Shown in pieces: positions 1 to 6,001 of a stretch of DNA of 11,495 bases; the first letter of the stretch is position 1, and every line of letters starts with the position of its first letter. The translations under genes were made by a program, and so were the position numbers. The notes under the pieces are model-generated. The model saw only the letters and a list, made by a program, of their open reading frames with translations, did no database searches and had not been told where the DNA came from. Location of the stretch: NCBI GenBank assembly GCA_934215405.1, contig CAKPZU010000059.1, positions 1 to 11,495 on the forward strand. The letters are read 5' to 3'. The DNA comes from an uncultured Bacilli bacterium. GTDB lineage: Bacteria; Bacillota_I; Bacilli_A; RFN20; CAG-631.

Positions 1-108
1 GCTTAAAGGCGGTGGCAAAAACTCATTACTATTAATAAATAAAACATAATCATTGCATTGCTTTTTTAAAACAAACTTCCTTAATAATTTCTTTAAAAAT
101 TCAAACAT
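1..108 (-). CDS. sigE: RNA polymerase sporulation sigma factor SigE, N-terminal part (runs off the left edge)
   Basis: Only the first 36 codons are in the window. The gene starts at ATG 108-106, behind a good ribosome site (AAGGAG, 7 bases upstream) that overlaps the stop codon of spoIIGA. The peptide starts with a basic, amphipathic stretch (MFEFLKKLLRKFVLKK), as expected for the pro-sequence that holds pro-SigE at the membrane, and then reads INSNEFLPPPLS. This lines up with IGGSEALPPPLS of Bacillus subtilis SigE, just after the processing site. SigE directs early mother-cell transcription in the sporulating cell. It follows its own processing enzyme, SpoIIGA, by 11 bases, the standard spoIIG operon arrangement. 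The sigma-70 regions 2 and 4 lie outside the window, so identity rests on the pro-sequence, the PPPL motif and the neighbour. Confidence 0.85.
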   Translation of the reverse strand, partial: MFEFLKKLLRKFVLKKQCNDYVLFINSNEFLPPPLS

Positions 109-119
109 AGTTTAGCTCC

Positions 120-851
120 TTACATAATTAAACGATTTAATAATATTTTACAATCATTAAAGCTTGCTTTATTATTTGTAAATACAACATAAACATCAAT
201 TTTTTTAGACTTTGACGTTAAAACTCCTTTATATGCTAAATATGTTAAGCTAACATCATTAATTCCTTTTATTTTAATTACCTCTCCATTATTAGAAATT
301 GGCTTTTCATTAATAAATATTACTGGTAAATCATTGTATAGTAATGAATTTCCACTATCTAAAAAGCCAATTCCCTTTATTCTTTTATTATCAACGTAAA
401 CTGTGCATCTTACTTTAAATTTTGCATTTTTCAAAGCATAATAAAATAAAGTAATAATTAAATGTAAGATACAAATATATAATGGAATTATAAATATAAA
501 CCAAGTTATAAATGGAATATTTATTAATAAAATACCATTATAGAAAAAGCAACCACCAATCATTAATAAAAAAGAATTATTTAAGTAAAAAATAAAGATT
601 GTTAATAATGTAGTTAATAATAACTTATAATCAAAAATACAAAGTATTAATGAATAAATTATAAAACCAAATATTAAGCAATATGGAATTAAAAAAATTG
701 AAGCAATTGAAAGAATTACAAACAAAAAAGCTGTTGTAATAATAAAAAACGCACTATACCTCTTTTTATTTATAATAGTAATAGAATAATAAAATGAAAT
801 AATAAAATTAATTATTAATACTATAATAGATAAATCAATATACGCATCCAT
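120..851 (-). CDS. spoIIGA: Sporulation sigma-E factor-processing peptidase SpoIIGA
   Basis: This 243-residue protein has a hydrophobic N-terminal half with about five membrane segments (roughly residues 6-27, 33-54, 55-73, 77-100 and 107-140), followed by a cytosolic domain. The domain carries FLDSGNSL (163-170), which contains the DSGN aspartic-protease motif with D165 as the likely catalytic residue. YLAYKGV near residue 204 matches the IPYRGVG motif of the family, and the start MDAYIDLSIIVLIINF resembles the B. subtilis start MKIYLDVIWLLNF. SpoIIGA sits in the septal membrane and cleaves the pro-sequence of SigE after activation by SpoIIR from the forespore. B. subtilis SpoIIGA has about 309 residues, so this is a short version, mostly in the loops and the C-terminus. 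The start is supported by GGAG 7 bases upstream. sigE follows directly. Confidence 0.9.
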   Translation of the reverse strand: MDAYIDLSIIVLIINFIISFYYSITIINKKRYSAFFIITTAFLFVILSIASIFLIPYCLIFGFIIYSLILCIFDYKLLLTTLLTIFIFYLNNSFLLMIGGCFFYNGILLINIPFITWFIFIIPLYICILHLIITLFYYALKNAKFKVRCTVYVDNKRIKGIGFLDSGNSLLYNDLPVIFINEKPISNNGEVIKIKGINDVSLTYLAYKGVLTSKSKKIDVYVVFTNNKASFNDCKILLNRLIM

Positions 852-861
852 ATAATCACTC

Positions 862-902
862 CACTATTATTATAAAATAGTGTATGAAAATAATTTGTCG
901 AA
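862..902 (-). promoter_or_regulatory. Putative spoIIG promoter with a Spo0A box
   Basis: On the coding strand of spoIIGA the sequence TTCGACA (902-896) is the exact complement of the Spo0A-binding heptamer TGTCGAA. TCGACA inside it matches five of six bases of a -35 box. TATAAT lies at 874-869, 21 bases further on. The B. subtilis spoIIG promoter likewise has an over-long spacer (22 bp) with a 0A box over the -35 region, so the layout agrees. A 7-bp inverted repeat (CACTATT 862-868, AATAGTG 876-882, plus-strand reading) surrounds the -10 box. A caution: this -10 would start transcription almost at the ribosome site (859-862). Confidence 0.5.
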
Positions 903-930
903 TTATGTATAGATTATAAAATTATATTTA

Positions 931-955
931 AAAAGCCACTTATAGCAAGTGACTT
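931..955 (-). terminator. Putative intrinsic terminator after ftsZ
   Basis: Thirteen bases after the ftsZ stop, the minus strand reads AAGTCACTT, a loop GCTAT, then AAGTGGCTT. This gives a 9-bp stem with one G-U pair, ending in a run of five T and then A+T-rich sequence. It would close the ftsA-ftsZ transcript and separate it from spoIIGA-sigE. The T-run is short, so some readthrough is likely. Confidence 0.55.
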
Positions 956-967
956 AAAATTTAATAT

Positions 968-2068
968 TTATTTTTTCTTAAAAAAGTCTGGAACAAATTC
1001 TGAGGTTTCACTTTCAACATCAATCTTAGGGTTATTAATTTCATCTAATGATTTAGTAGAATCAACACTTTTTCTTTCAAAATTTGGATTGAAGGTTTCA
1101 GTAGTTTTAGAATAATCATCCTCATTAGTAAATTCTGTAGCAATAACTGTTACTTGAATTTCATCTTCAAGTGAATCATTAACTGATGCACCAAAGATAA
1201 TATTAATATCATTTCCAGTAGCGTTTCTTATATAATCAACAACATCGTTAAAATCATAAAGCGTTGAATTTTTACCACCAACAATTGAAACAATTGCACT
1301 ATTTGCACCTGAAATTGAATGTTCAAGTAAAGGAGATGTTATAGCTTTAGCAGCTGCTTCTTGAGCTCTATGACTACCTGAACCAACACCAAAGCCTATC
1401 ATTGCTGGGCCTTTTTTAGACATAATAGTTTTAACATCAGCAAAATCAAGATTAATTAAAGCAGGTAAGGCAATTAAATCTGTAATTGCTTGAACTGATT
1501 TTTTCAAAACATTATCAGCTTCCTTAAATGATTGCTTTAAAGGTAAATTCCCAATTAATTGTAATATTCTATCATTTGATATAACAATTGTTGTATCGGC
1601 ATATTTCTTAAGATTTTCTAAGCCTTTTATAGCATTTTGCATACGAGTTTTACCCTCAAATGTAAATGGCTTAGTTACAATTCCTACTACTAATGCATTT
1701 TCCTCTTTAGCAATTTTAGCAACAATTGGAGCAGCACCCGTACCAGTTCCTCCACCCATACCAGCTGCAATAAAGACCATATCAGCGCCTTTAATTATTT
1801 CTCTAATTTCATTTTCAGAAGCAATAGCTGCTGCTTCACCAATTTCCGGATTAGCACCAGCTCCTAGACCTTTAGTTAGCCCTTTTCCTAATACTAGCTT
1901 ATTTTCAACCTTTGAACAACCAAGGATTTGCGCATCAGTATTTAATACATAAAATTCACAGCCAATTATATTTTCAGAATACATACAATTAACAGCATTA
2001 TTACCAGCACCACCAACACCTAATATTTTTATATTACATACTGTATCAAAAGCATTAAAATTATCCAT
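968..2068 (-). CDS. ftsZ: Cell division protein FtsZ
   Basis: FtsZ is the tubulin-like GTPase that polymerises into the Z-ring at midcell. This 366-residue protein has GVGGAGNNAVN (17-27), the tubulin signature GMGGGTGTGAAP (103-114), the region around NLDFADVKTIM (206-216) that holds the T7 loop and supplies catalytic acidic residues, and the C-terminal GTPase-activating domain up to about residue 312. A variable acidic linker follows, ending in VPDFFKKK, the short conserved tail that binds FtsA and other partners. Length and motifs are normal, and it is the best-conserved protein in the window. The ATG start has an excellent ribosome site, AAGGAGG, which overlaps the stop codon of ftsA, so the two genes are coupled. 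The gap to ftsA is 14 bases. Codon use is richer in G+C than in the mur genes, consistent with high expression. Confidence 0.98.
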   Translation of the reverse strand: MDNFNAFDTVCNIKILGVGGAGNNAVNCMYSENIIGCEFYVLNTDAQILGCSKVENKLVLGKGLTKGLGAGANPEIGEAAAIASENEIREIIKGADMVFIAAGMGGGTGTGAAPIVAKIAKEENALVVGIVTKPFTFEGKTRMQNAIKGLENLKKYADTTIVISNDRILQLIGNLPLKQSFKEADNVLKKSVQAITDLIALPALINLDFADVKTIMSKKGPAMIGFGVGSGSHRAQEAAAKAITSPLLEHSISGANSAIVSIVGGKNSTLYDFNDVVDYIRNATGNDINIIFGASVNDSLEDEIQVTVIATEFTNEDDYSKTTETFNPNFERKSVDSTKSLDEINNPKIDVESETSEFVPDFFKKK

Positions 2069-2082
2069 AATCTACTTCCTCC

Positions 2083-3321
2083 TTATTCTTCAAAAATGTC
2101 ATGAAATTTTTTTGTATTTGAAGATTCTTGACTAATATTTGTAACATTTGTTGTCGTATTATCATTTCCAATTACTAAATGCTCATCCTCTTCAAGCCTT
2201 GCGTTAACATAATTTGAATTATTATCAATAAATTGTACAATTGCCCCATAATCATTTAGATATTCTTGTCCATCAAAGCCTATAGCATAGACATTTTTAG
2301 CTTTAACCCTTAATGATGTTTTTCCTTCAAAATACTTATCAAAGCCAATGTAATCATTTAAAAGACCAGTTAATAAAATATAGTGCTCAGTAAATAAACA
2401 TTCATTAGCTAAGCTATTGACATTATCAATAATTAAATTAATATTTTTGTCTAAATAATTTAAAATTATTTCGCTTATTTGTCTTTCTGATAAATTATTT
2501 TTTGTAAAAGGAATTGAGGTTGTTTTAGAAATATCACATACAAAGTAAGACTCAAATAATTCTAAAGCCTCATCTAAAGAAACATTTAGTGATGTAGCTA
2601 ATTCTTCAACAAGATTTTTAATTCCAAAATCAATTTTTATTGATTTTCTTAAGGCATTTTTCTTATAAGCACTTATTGTAGTTACCTCTTGTAATATATT
2701 AACATGAATACATTCACCCTCTAAGTCAAATGTTTGACATGTAACATATGGAGCGCAAGAGCAATTTAATACTTGGCCAATCACATTAATTTGACATTCC
2801 TTTAAGCATTCCTTAACAGGATAAATATCCTCTTTTAAAATTGTATGTAAGTTGTATTTAATCGCTAAAGTACTTGATTGATAATTAACTGGAGCACTTC
2901 TTAATGCACGACCATTATCAAGCATATAGCTTAGCGGAAATTCATCAATTAAAACTCTATTATCACCAACTGAAGTTTTTTTAATTTGAGCCCTAATTGC
3001 ATCAATTTGGCTTTCACCAATTATTTGTCTTTCAGTTAATATTTTACTTTTAGCAGTTGCTTGATATATTTCATGAGAATTATTAGGTAAAACTAAAATA
3101 ACTTCATCAAATTCAATTTTGTATTTGAAAGATATTTTGTTTTTAATATCCATAATAGTTTGCTTAAATTCATCTTTATTTGTAATTTTATTATCATTAT
3201 AGCCTAATGTTTTAAAAATAGCAGTAGCTACTACATCTAATTTATTATGGTGATAGCTTACTATTAAACAAGTTGTAAATAAATTTCCAAATTCAATTGC
3301 TCCAAAATAATTCTTTTCCAT
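2083..3321 (-). CDS. ftsA: Cell division protein FtsA, divergent
   Basis: FtsA is the actin-like protein that tethers FtsZ to the membrane and recruits later division proteins. Position directly before ftsZ and the fold pattern support the call: an N-terminal 1A strand set, a 1C (SHS2) region at about residues 80-165 (LTERQI...DEFPLSYMLDNG), and a second actin lobe. The nucleotide-binding motifs are poor. The phosphate-1 loop reads AIEFGNL (8-14) instead of a D-x-G-T-S type, phosphate-2 reads FDLEGECI (198-205) instead of D-x-G-G-G-T, and the adenosine motif reads LLTGLLN (316-322) instead of LTGGGA. The C-terminus has a linker and ends TKKFHDIFEE, only a weak candidate for the usual amphipathic membrane helix. 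I take ATG 3321 as the start (412 residues) because AGAGG lies 9 bases upstream; a TTG two codons earlier is too close to it. Confidence 0.85.
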   Translation of the reverse strand: MEKNYFGAIEFGNLFTTCLIVSYHHNKLDVVATAIFKTLGYNDNKITNKDEFKQTIMDIKNKISFKYKIEFDEVILVLPNNSHEIYQATAKSKILTERQIIGESQIDAIRAQIKKTSVGDNRVLIDEFPLSYMLDNGRALRSAPVNYQSSTLAIKYNLHTILKEDIYPVKECLKECQINVIGQVLNCSCAPYVTCQTFDLEGECIHVNILQEVTTISAYKKNALRKSIKIDFGIKNLVEELATSLNVSLDEALELFESYFVCDISKTTSIPFTKNNLSERQISEIILNYLDKNINLIIDNVNSLANECLFTEHYILLTGLLNDYIGFDKYFEGKTSLRVKAKNVYAIGFDGQEYLNDYGAIVQFIDNNSNYVNARLEEDEHLVIGNDNTTTNVTNISQESSNTKKFHDIFEE

Positions 3322-3384
3322 ATTCAATAACCTCTTATTTATTATAGCAACTAAGGCGTAATAATTCTAGATATAATTTATTAA

Positions 3385-3414
3385 ATTATAAGCATTGTAA
3401 CTTTGAAATGTTAA
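3385..3414 (-). promoter_or_regulatory. Second candidate promoter for ftsA-ftsZ
   Basis: The minus strand reads TTAACA (3414-3409), 18 bases, then TATAAT (3390-3385), about 64 bases before the ftsA ATG. It resembles a housekeeping sigma-A promoter. In such A+T-rich DNA a TATAAT is common, so this is weaker than the upstream candidate. Confidence 0.35.
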
Positions 3415-3445
3415 TTATACTAAATAAAATTTTTTCTTAAGGGTT

Positions 3446-3474
3446 ATTATAGAGAAGGAAAACTACTTTGGCAA
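3446..3474 (-). promoter_or_regulatory. Candidate sigma-A promoter for ftsA-ftsZ
   Basis: The minus strand reads TTGCCA (3474-3469), a 17-base spacer, then a perfect TATAAT (3451-3446). The spacing is ideal. A transcript would begin near 3440 and carry a leader of about 120 bases to the ftsA start. It gives ftsA-ftsZ a promoter independent of the mur operon, which is needed because an opposing gene lies between them. Confidence 0.55.
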
Positions 3475-3608
3475 CTTTTTAATAAAATTGGTAGTATATG
3501 CAAATTTGCTTATTATTGTGTCACGTATTTCTAATTTTAAGTGTTTTCGAAAAATATTTAATTATTATTTGTTTACATAATGAAGAAGGAATAAGTGCTT
3601 TTAGGATT

Positions 3609-3630
3609 AATAGTAACATTTACTACTATT
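3609..3630. promoter_or_regulatory. Inverted repeat, possible operator
   Basis: AATAGTA (3609-3615) and TACTATT (3624-3630) are perfect inverted copies separated by 8 bases, ending 8 bases before the -35 box of the plus-strand gene. The geometry would suit a dimeric regulator. The arms are A+T-rich, so chance occurrence is possible. Confidence 0.25.
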
Positions 3631-3638
3631 TAAAAAAC

Positions 3639-3668
3639 TTGACAGTGTTAATTCTAGAAATTTATAAT
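3639..3668 (+). promoter_or_regulatory. Consensus sigma-A promoter of the plus-strand gene
   Basis: TTGACA (3639-3644) and TATAAT (3663-3668) both match the consensus at six of six bases, with an 18-base spacer. Transcription should start near 3675, about 20 bases before the ATG, with the ribosome site AAGGTG (3683-3688) in between. The spacing to a real gene start makes this one of the best-supported sites in the window. Confidence 0.8.
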
Positions 3669-3694
3669 AAGGATAAAAATAGAAGGTGACATAT

Positions 3695-4162
3695 ATGCTA
3701 TTTTTTATTCAAACAACAAGATTTTATCCAAAAGATTTTGAAAAATTAGGCTTTTTAAAGAAAGATGATGGTTTTTATATATACACAAAAGATAATTCAT
3801 TATGGAAAGAAAAGCCATTATTAGATTTGGGCTATGGAAAAGAAAATGGCCTTGTAAGAATATTTGATTTAAGTTTTAATGATTTAGTTAAATTAGTATT
3901 AATCAATTATAGTGGCATAATATGTGAAGAAACATATAATTTTTGGGGAGCTTTATCTGTTTTAACTGATGATTATAGTTTAGAATTTTTAAATTATCTA
4001 ACAAAAAGATATGACAAAGACGAATTAAAATCAAAGCATAAATTTATTTATGATTATTTAAATGCAGAATTTAATTTAAATGATAATTTTTTAAAGAAAA
4101 TAAGTAATAAGCAAACTATTGAATGCTGCAATAAATGGAAAGAATTCATCAGCAAAGTATAA
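3695..4162 (+). CDS. Hypothetical protein of unknown family (155 aa)
   Basis: I do not recognise this family. The 155-residue protein is charged, rich in Lys, Asp, Phe and Tyr, with no signal peptide or clear membrane segment, so it is probably cytosolic. Visible segments are an N-terminal MLFFIQTTRFYPKDFEKLGF, a central PLLDLGYGKENGLVRIFDLS (41-60), a hydrophobic LVKLVLINYSGI (64-75), and a helical, acidic/basic second half. Paired Cys at 144-145 are near the end. The start is ATG 3695, because AAGGTG lies 6 bases upstream; a GTG at 3686 is inside that ribosome site. It is the only recognised plus-strand gene here and sits exactly where divIB/ftsQ is expected, between murB and ftsA, with its stop 11 bases from that of convergent murB. 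It has its own consensus promoter. Base composition resembles its neighbours, so there is no sign of recent transfer. Confidence 0.8.
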   Translation: MLFFIQTTRFYPKDFEKLGFLKKDDGFYIYTKDNSLWKEKPLLDLGYGKENGLVRIFDLSFNDLVKLVLINYSGIICEETYNFWGALSVLTDDYSLEFLNYLTKRYDKDELKSKHKFIYDYLNAEFNLNDNFLKKISNKQTIECCNKWKEFISKV

Positions 4163-4173
4163 ATTTAGCATAA

Positions 4174-5028
4174 TTAAACAATAATTATTTCAGCTTCTAA
4201 ATAAATATTAAAGGTTTTAAAAACCTTTTTTTGTATTTTATGCATAAGCTTAATAACATCTTTTCCAGTAGCATTTTTACTATTAATTAAAATATTAGCA
4301 TGCTTTTTACTTACCATTACACCATTAACCTTATATTTATTTGCTTTGGCTTTTATAATTAATTCATAAGCCTTATAATTAGAAGGATTTTTAAAAAATG
4401 AACCACATGTTTTTACTAGTTCTTGATGCTTTTTTCTATAAATAATTGAATTTTTAATGTTATTTAATATTTCATTTTTATTTATTTCCTTTAATGAAAA
4501 TAAAGCATATAAAATAATATATTTTTTATTTTTAAAGATTGAAGAGCGATATTTAAAATCAATATCTTCATTATTAAGTATTAATATTTCATTATTTTCA
4601 TTTAAGCAAATAACTTTTTTAACAAAATCTTTTATTTCTAAATTCTTAATTCCAGCATTGTTAGTAATTATTCCTCCAACACTTCCAGGTATAGGAAATA
4701 AGCTTTCAAAGCTTCCTAAATTATTATCTTTAAGCTTTATAATTAAATCCTTTAATAAATATCCAGATGATACTAATGCCTCATTTTTATTTATATAAAT
4801 TTCTTTAAATGATTCATTAATTAAAATGATTGGTTTTTTTACATATTTATCCTTAAAAACTATTTTACTGCCATTTCCTAAAACAATAAAATCAATATTA
4901 AAATAATTAAATAAATAATTCAAAATATATATTTCATAAGCATTTTCAACTTCAAACATTATTTTAGCAAATGAATTTAAATTTAAGGTATTAAATCTCT
5001 TTAAATTAACTTTTTTATAAATTATCAT
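4174..5028 (-). CDS. murB: UDP-N-acetylenolpyruvoylglucosamine reductase MurB
   Basis: MurB is the cytosolic FAD enzyme that reduces UDP-GlcNAc-enolpyruvate to UDP-MurNAc with NADPH. The 284-residue protein has the FAD-domain motifs LGNGSKIVF (50-58) and PIPGSVGGIITNNAG (112-126). The conserved Tyr-Arg pair is in KYRSSIF (159-165, Y160 R161). The catalytic Ser is in TCGSFFKNP (206-214, S210), and VSKKHANILIN (239-249) precedes the catalytic Glu in LEAEIIIV (E280). Length and the single short loop fit the type II MurB of Gram-positive bacteria. Its ATG overlaps the murG stop as ATGA (5025-5028), so translation is coupled. It is the last gene of the mur module before the opposing plus-strand gene. 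No convincing minus-strand terminator follows, so transcripts may run antisense into that gene. Confidence 0.95.
   Translation of the reverse strand: MIIYKKVNLKRFNTLNLNSFAKIMFEVENAYEIYILNYLFNYFNIDFIVLGNGSKIVFKDKYVKKPIILINESFKEIYINKNEALVSSGYLLKDLIIKLKDNNLGSFESLFPIPGSVGGIITNNAGIKNLEIKDFVKKVICLNENNEILILNNEDIDFKYRSSIFKNKKYIILYALFSLKEINKNEILNNIKNSIIYRKKHQELVKTCGSFFKNPSNYKAYELIIKAKANKYKVNGVMVSKKHANILINSKNATGKDVIKLMHKIQKKVFKTFNIYLEAEIIIV
4210..4232 (+). terminator. Possible terminator of the plus-strand gene, inside murB
   Basis: On the plus strand, AAAGGTTT (4210-4217), loop TAA and AAACCTTT (4221-4228) form an 8-bp stem that runs into a series of T to 4232, about 48 bases after the plus-strand stop. 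It lies in the 3' end of murB (codons for KKVFKTF), so the pattern may be partly coding. The stem has only two G-C pairs. Confidence 0.35.
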
Positions 5029-5999
5029 TTTATTATCTCATCTTCAATTATTTTAAAATTATTACCAAAACTATTTTTGCTTAAATTACTTTTAATAGTT
5101 TCATATAAATCCTTATTTAAAGCTAGCTTTGTTAATTGATTATTTAATTTAGTAAGTGTAAGATCCTTTTCTTCAATTAAAATAATACAATGTCTATTTA
5201 ATAAATATTTAGCATTTTTTAATTGATGATTATTTGTAACATACGGGCTTGGAATAATAATACTAGGCTTATTATAAGCAACAATTTCTGAAAGTGTTGC
5301 CGCTCCTGCCCGTGATATAACTATATCAACGCTATTAATAAGCTCCTTTAAATTATTATAATATTGATACACCATGACATTATTTCTTTTAATAGTTTTT
5401 TTAATTTTTACATTATTTCCAATTACATAGATAAAATTAAAATCATCATTATTAGCTAATAATTTTTCAATTATTTTTGATACACTACTTGAGCCTAAAG
5501 AACCTAATGTTATTAAAATTGTGATTTTTTTATTATTAAAAAGTTTTACTTTCTTATTAGTTAAAACAAATGCATTAGGATTACCAACATTAATTTCTTT
5601 TTTAAGGTTTAATTTGAAATTTGTAAAAATCTTATTTACTAGTAAATAATTAATTTTATTAGCCTTACCAATTATAGCATTTGATTCAAAAATAAATGAA
5701 TCAATATGATTTTTTTTACTAATAAGATTAATATAAAAAGAATTTTTTCCTCCAAATGTTATTACCTTATTTATATTATTATTTTTAATAATTTTATTTA
5801 TCAAATTAAGCTTTTTTAAGGTAGTGAAATTATCATCAATATATAGATATTTAACATTGTTCATATCATATATTTTTTTATCAATTTCCTTAAAAATCAA
5901 TATTTTAACATTGTACTTATCCTTTAAGTAATTATATAAAGCAAGGCATGGATAAATATGTCCTCCACTTCCACTACCTGATAATAAAATATTTAGCAT
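5025..5999 (-). CDS. murG: UDP-GlcNAc:lipid I N-acetylglucosaminyltransferase MurG
   Basis: MurG adds GlcNAc to lipid I on the inner face of the membrane to give lipid II. The 324-residue GT-B protein starts with the glycine-rich loop GSGSGGHIYP (8-17), including the conserved His14. It then has FGGKNSF (82-88), FESNAIIGKANK (104-115, the family's E-x-N...G..N motif), LGSLGSSSVSK (165-175, equivalent to GGSQGA), and the nucleotide-sugar motif SRAGAATLSE (229-238), with a Pro-rich PSIIIPSP and NNHQLKNA (256-263) after it. It is shorter than usual (about 350-365) and Lys/Asn-rich, but all main motifs are there. A ribosome site AAAGGTG lies 10 bases before the ATG; two bases separate it from the ftsW stop. 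It ends with TGA overlapping the murB start. Confidence 0.95.
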   Translation of the reverse strand: MLNILLSGSGSGGHIYPCLALYNYLKDKYNVKILIFKEIDKKIYDMNNVKYLYIDDNFTTLKKLNLINKIIKNNNINKVITFGGKNSFYINLISKKNHIDSFIFESNAIIGKANKINYLLVNKIFTNFKLNLKKEINVGNPNAFVLTNKKVKLFNNKKITILITLGSLGSSSVSKIIEKLLANNDDFNFIYVIGNNVKIKKTIKRNNVMVYQYYNNLKELINSVDIVISRAGAATLSEIVAYNKPSIIIPSPYVTNNHQLKNAKYLLNRHCIILIEEKDLTLTKLNNQLTKLALNKDLYETIKSNLSKNSFGNNFKIIEDEIIK

Positions 6000-6001
6000 T
6001 A

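Larger units (their letters stand above)
3322..3694. other. Divergent intergenic region between ftsA and the plus-strand gene
   Basis: This stretch of about 370 bases holds promoters facing both ways, listed separately, and an inverted repeat next to the plus-strand promoter. I see no RNA gene, no recognisable riboswitch or T-box, and no remnant of divIB on the minus strand. A plus-strand ORF at 3498-3689 (63 codons, hydrophobic start) ends in the ribosome site of the next gene, but has no convincing ribosome site of its own and contains that gene's promoter, so I do not call it. Confidence 0.6.

Noticed and set aside
3498..3689. Plus-strand ORF of 63 codons with a hydrophobic start, ending in the ribosome site of the next gene
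   Set aside because: It has no convincing ribosome site, no family likeness, and the strong promoter of the next gene lies within its 3' end. An ORF of this size is expected by chance in such DNA, although coupling with the next gene cannot be fully excluded.
3686..3694. GTG at 3686 as start of the plus-strand gene
   Set aside because: The GTG is part of the ribosome site AAGGTG; the ATG at 3695 has correct spacing.
4457..4798. Plus-strand ORF antisense to murB
   Set aside because: It mirrors a well-supported murB, has low-complexity sequence and no ribosome site.
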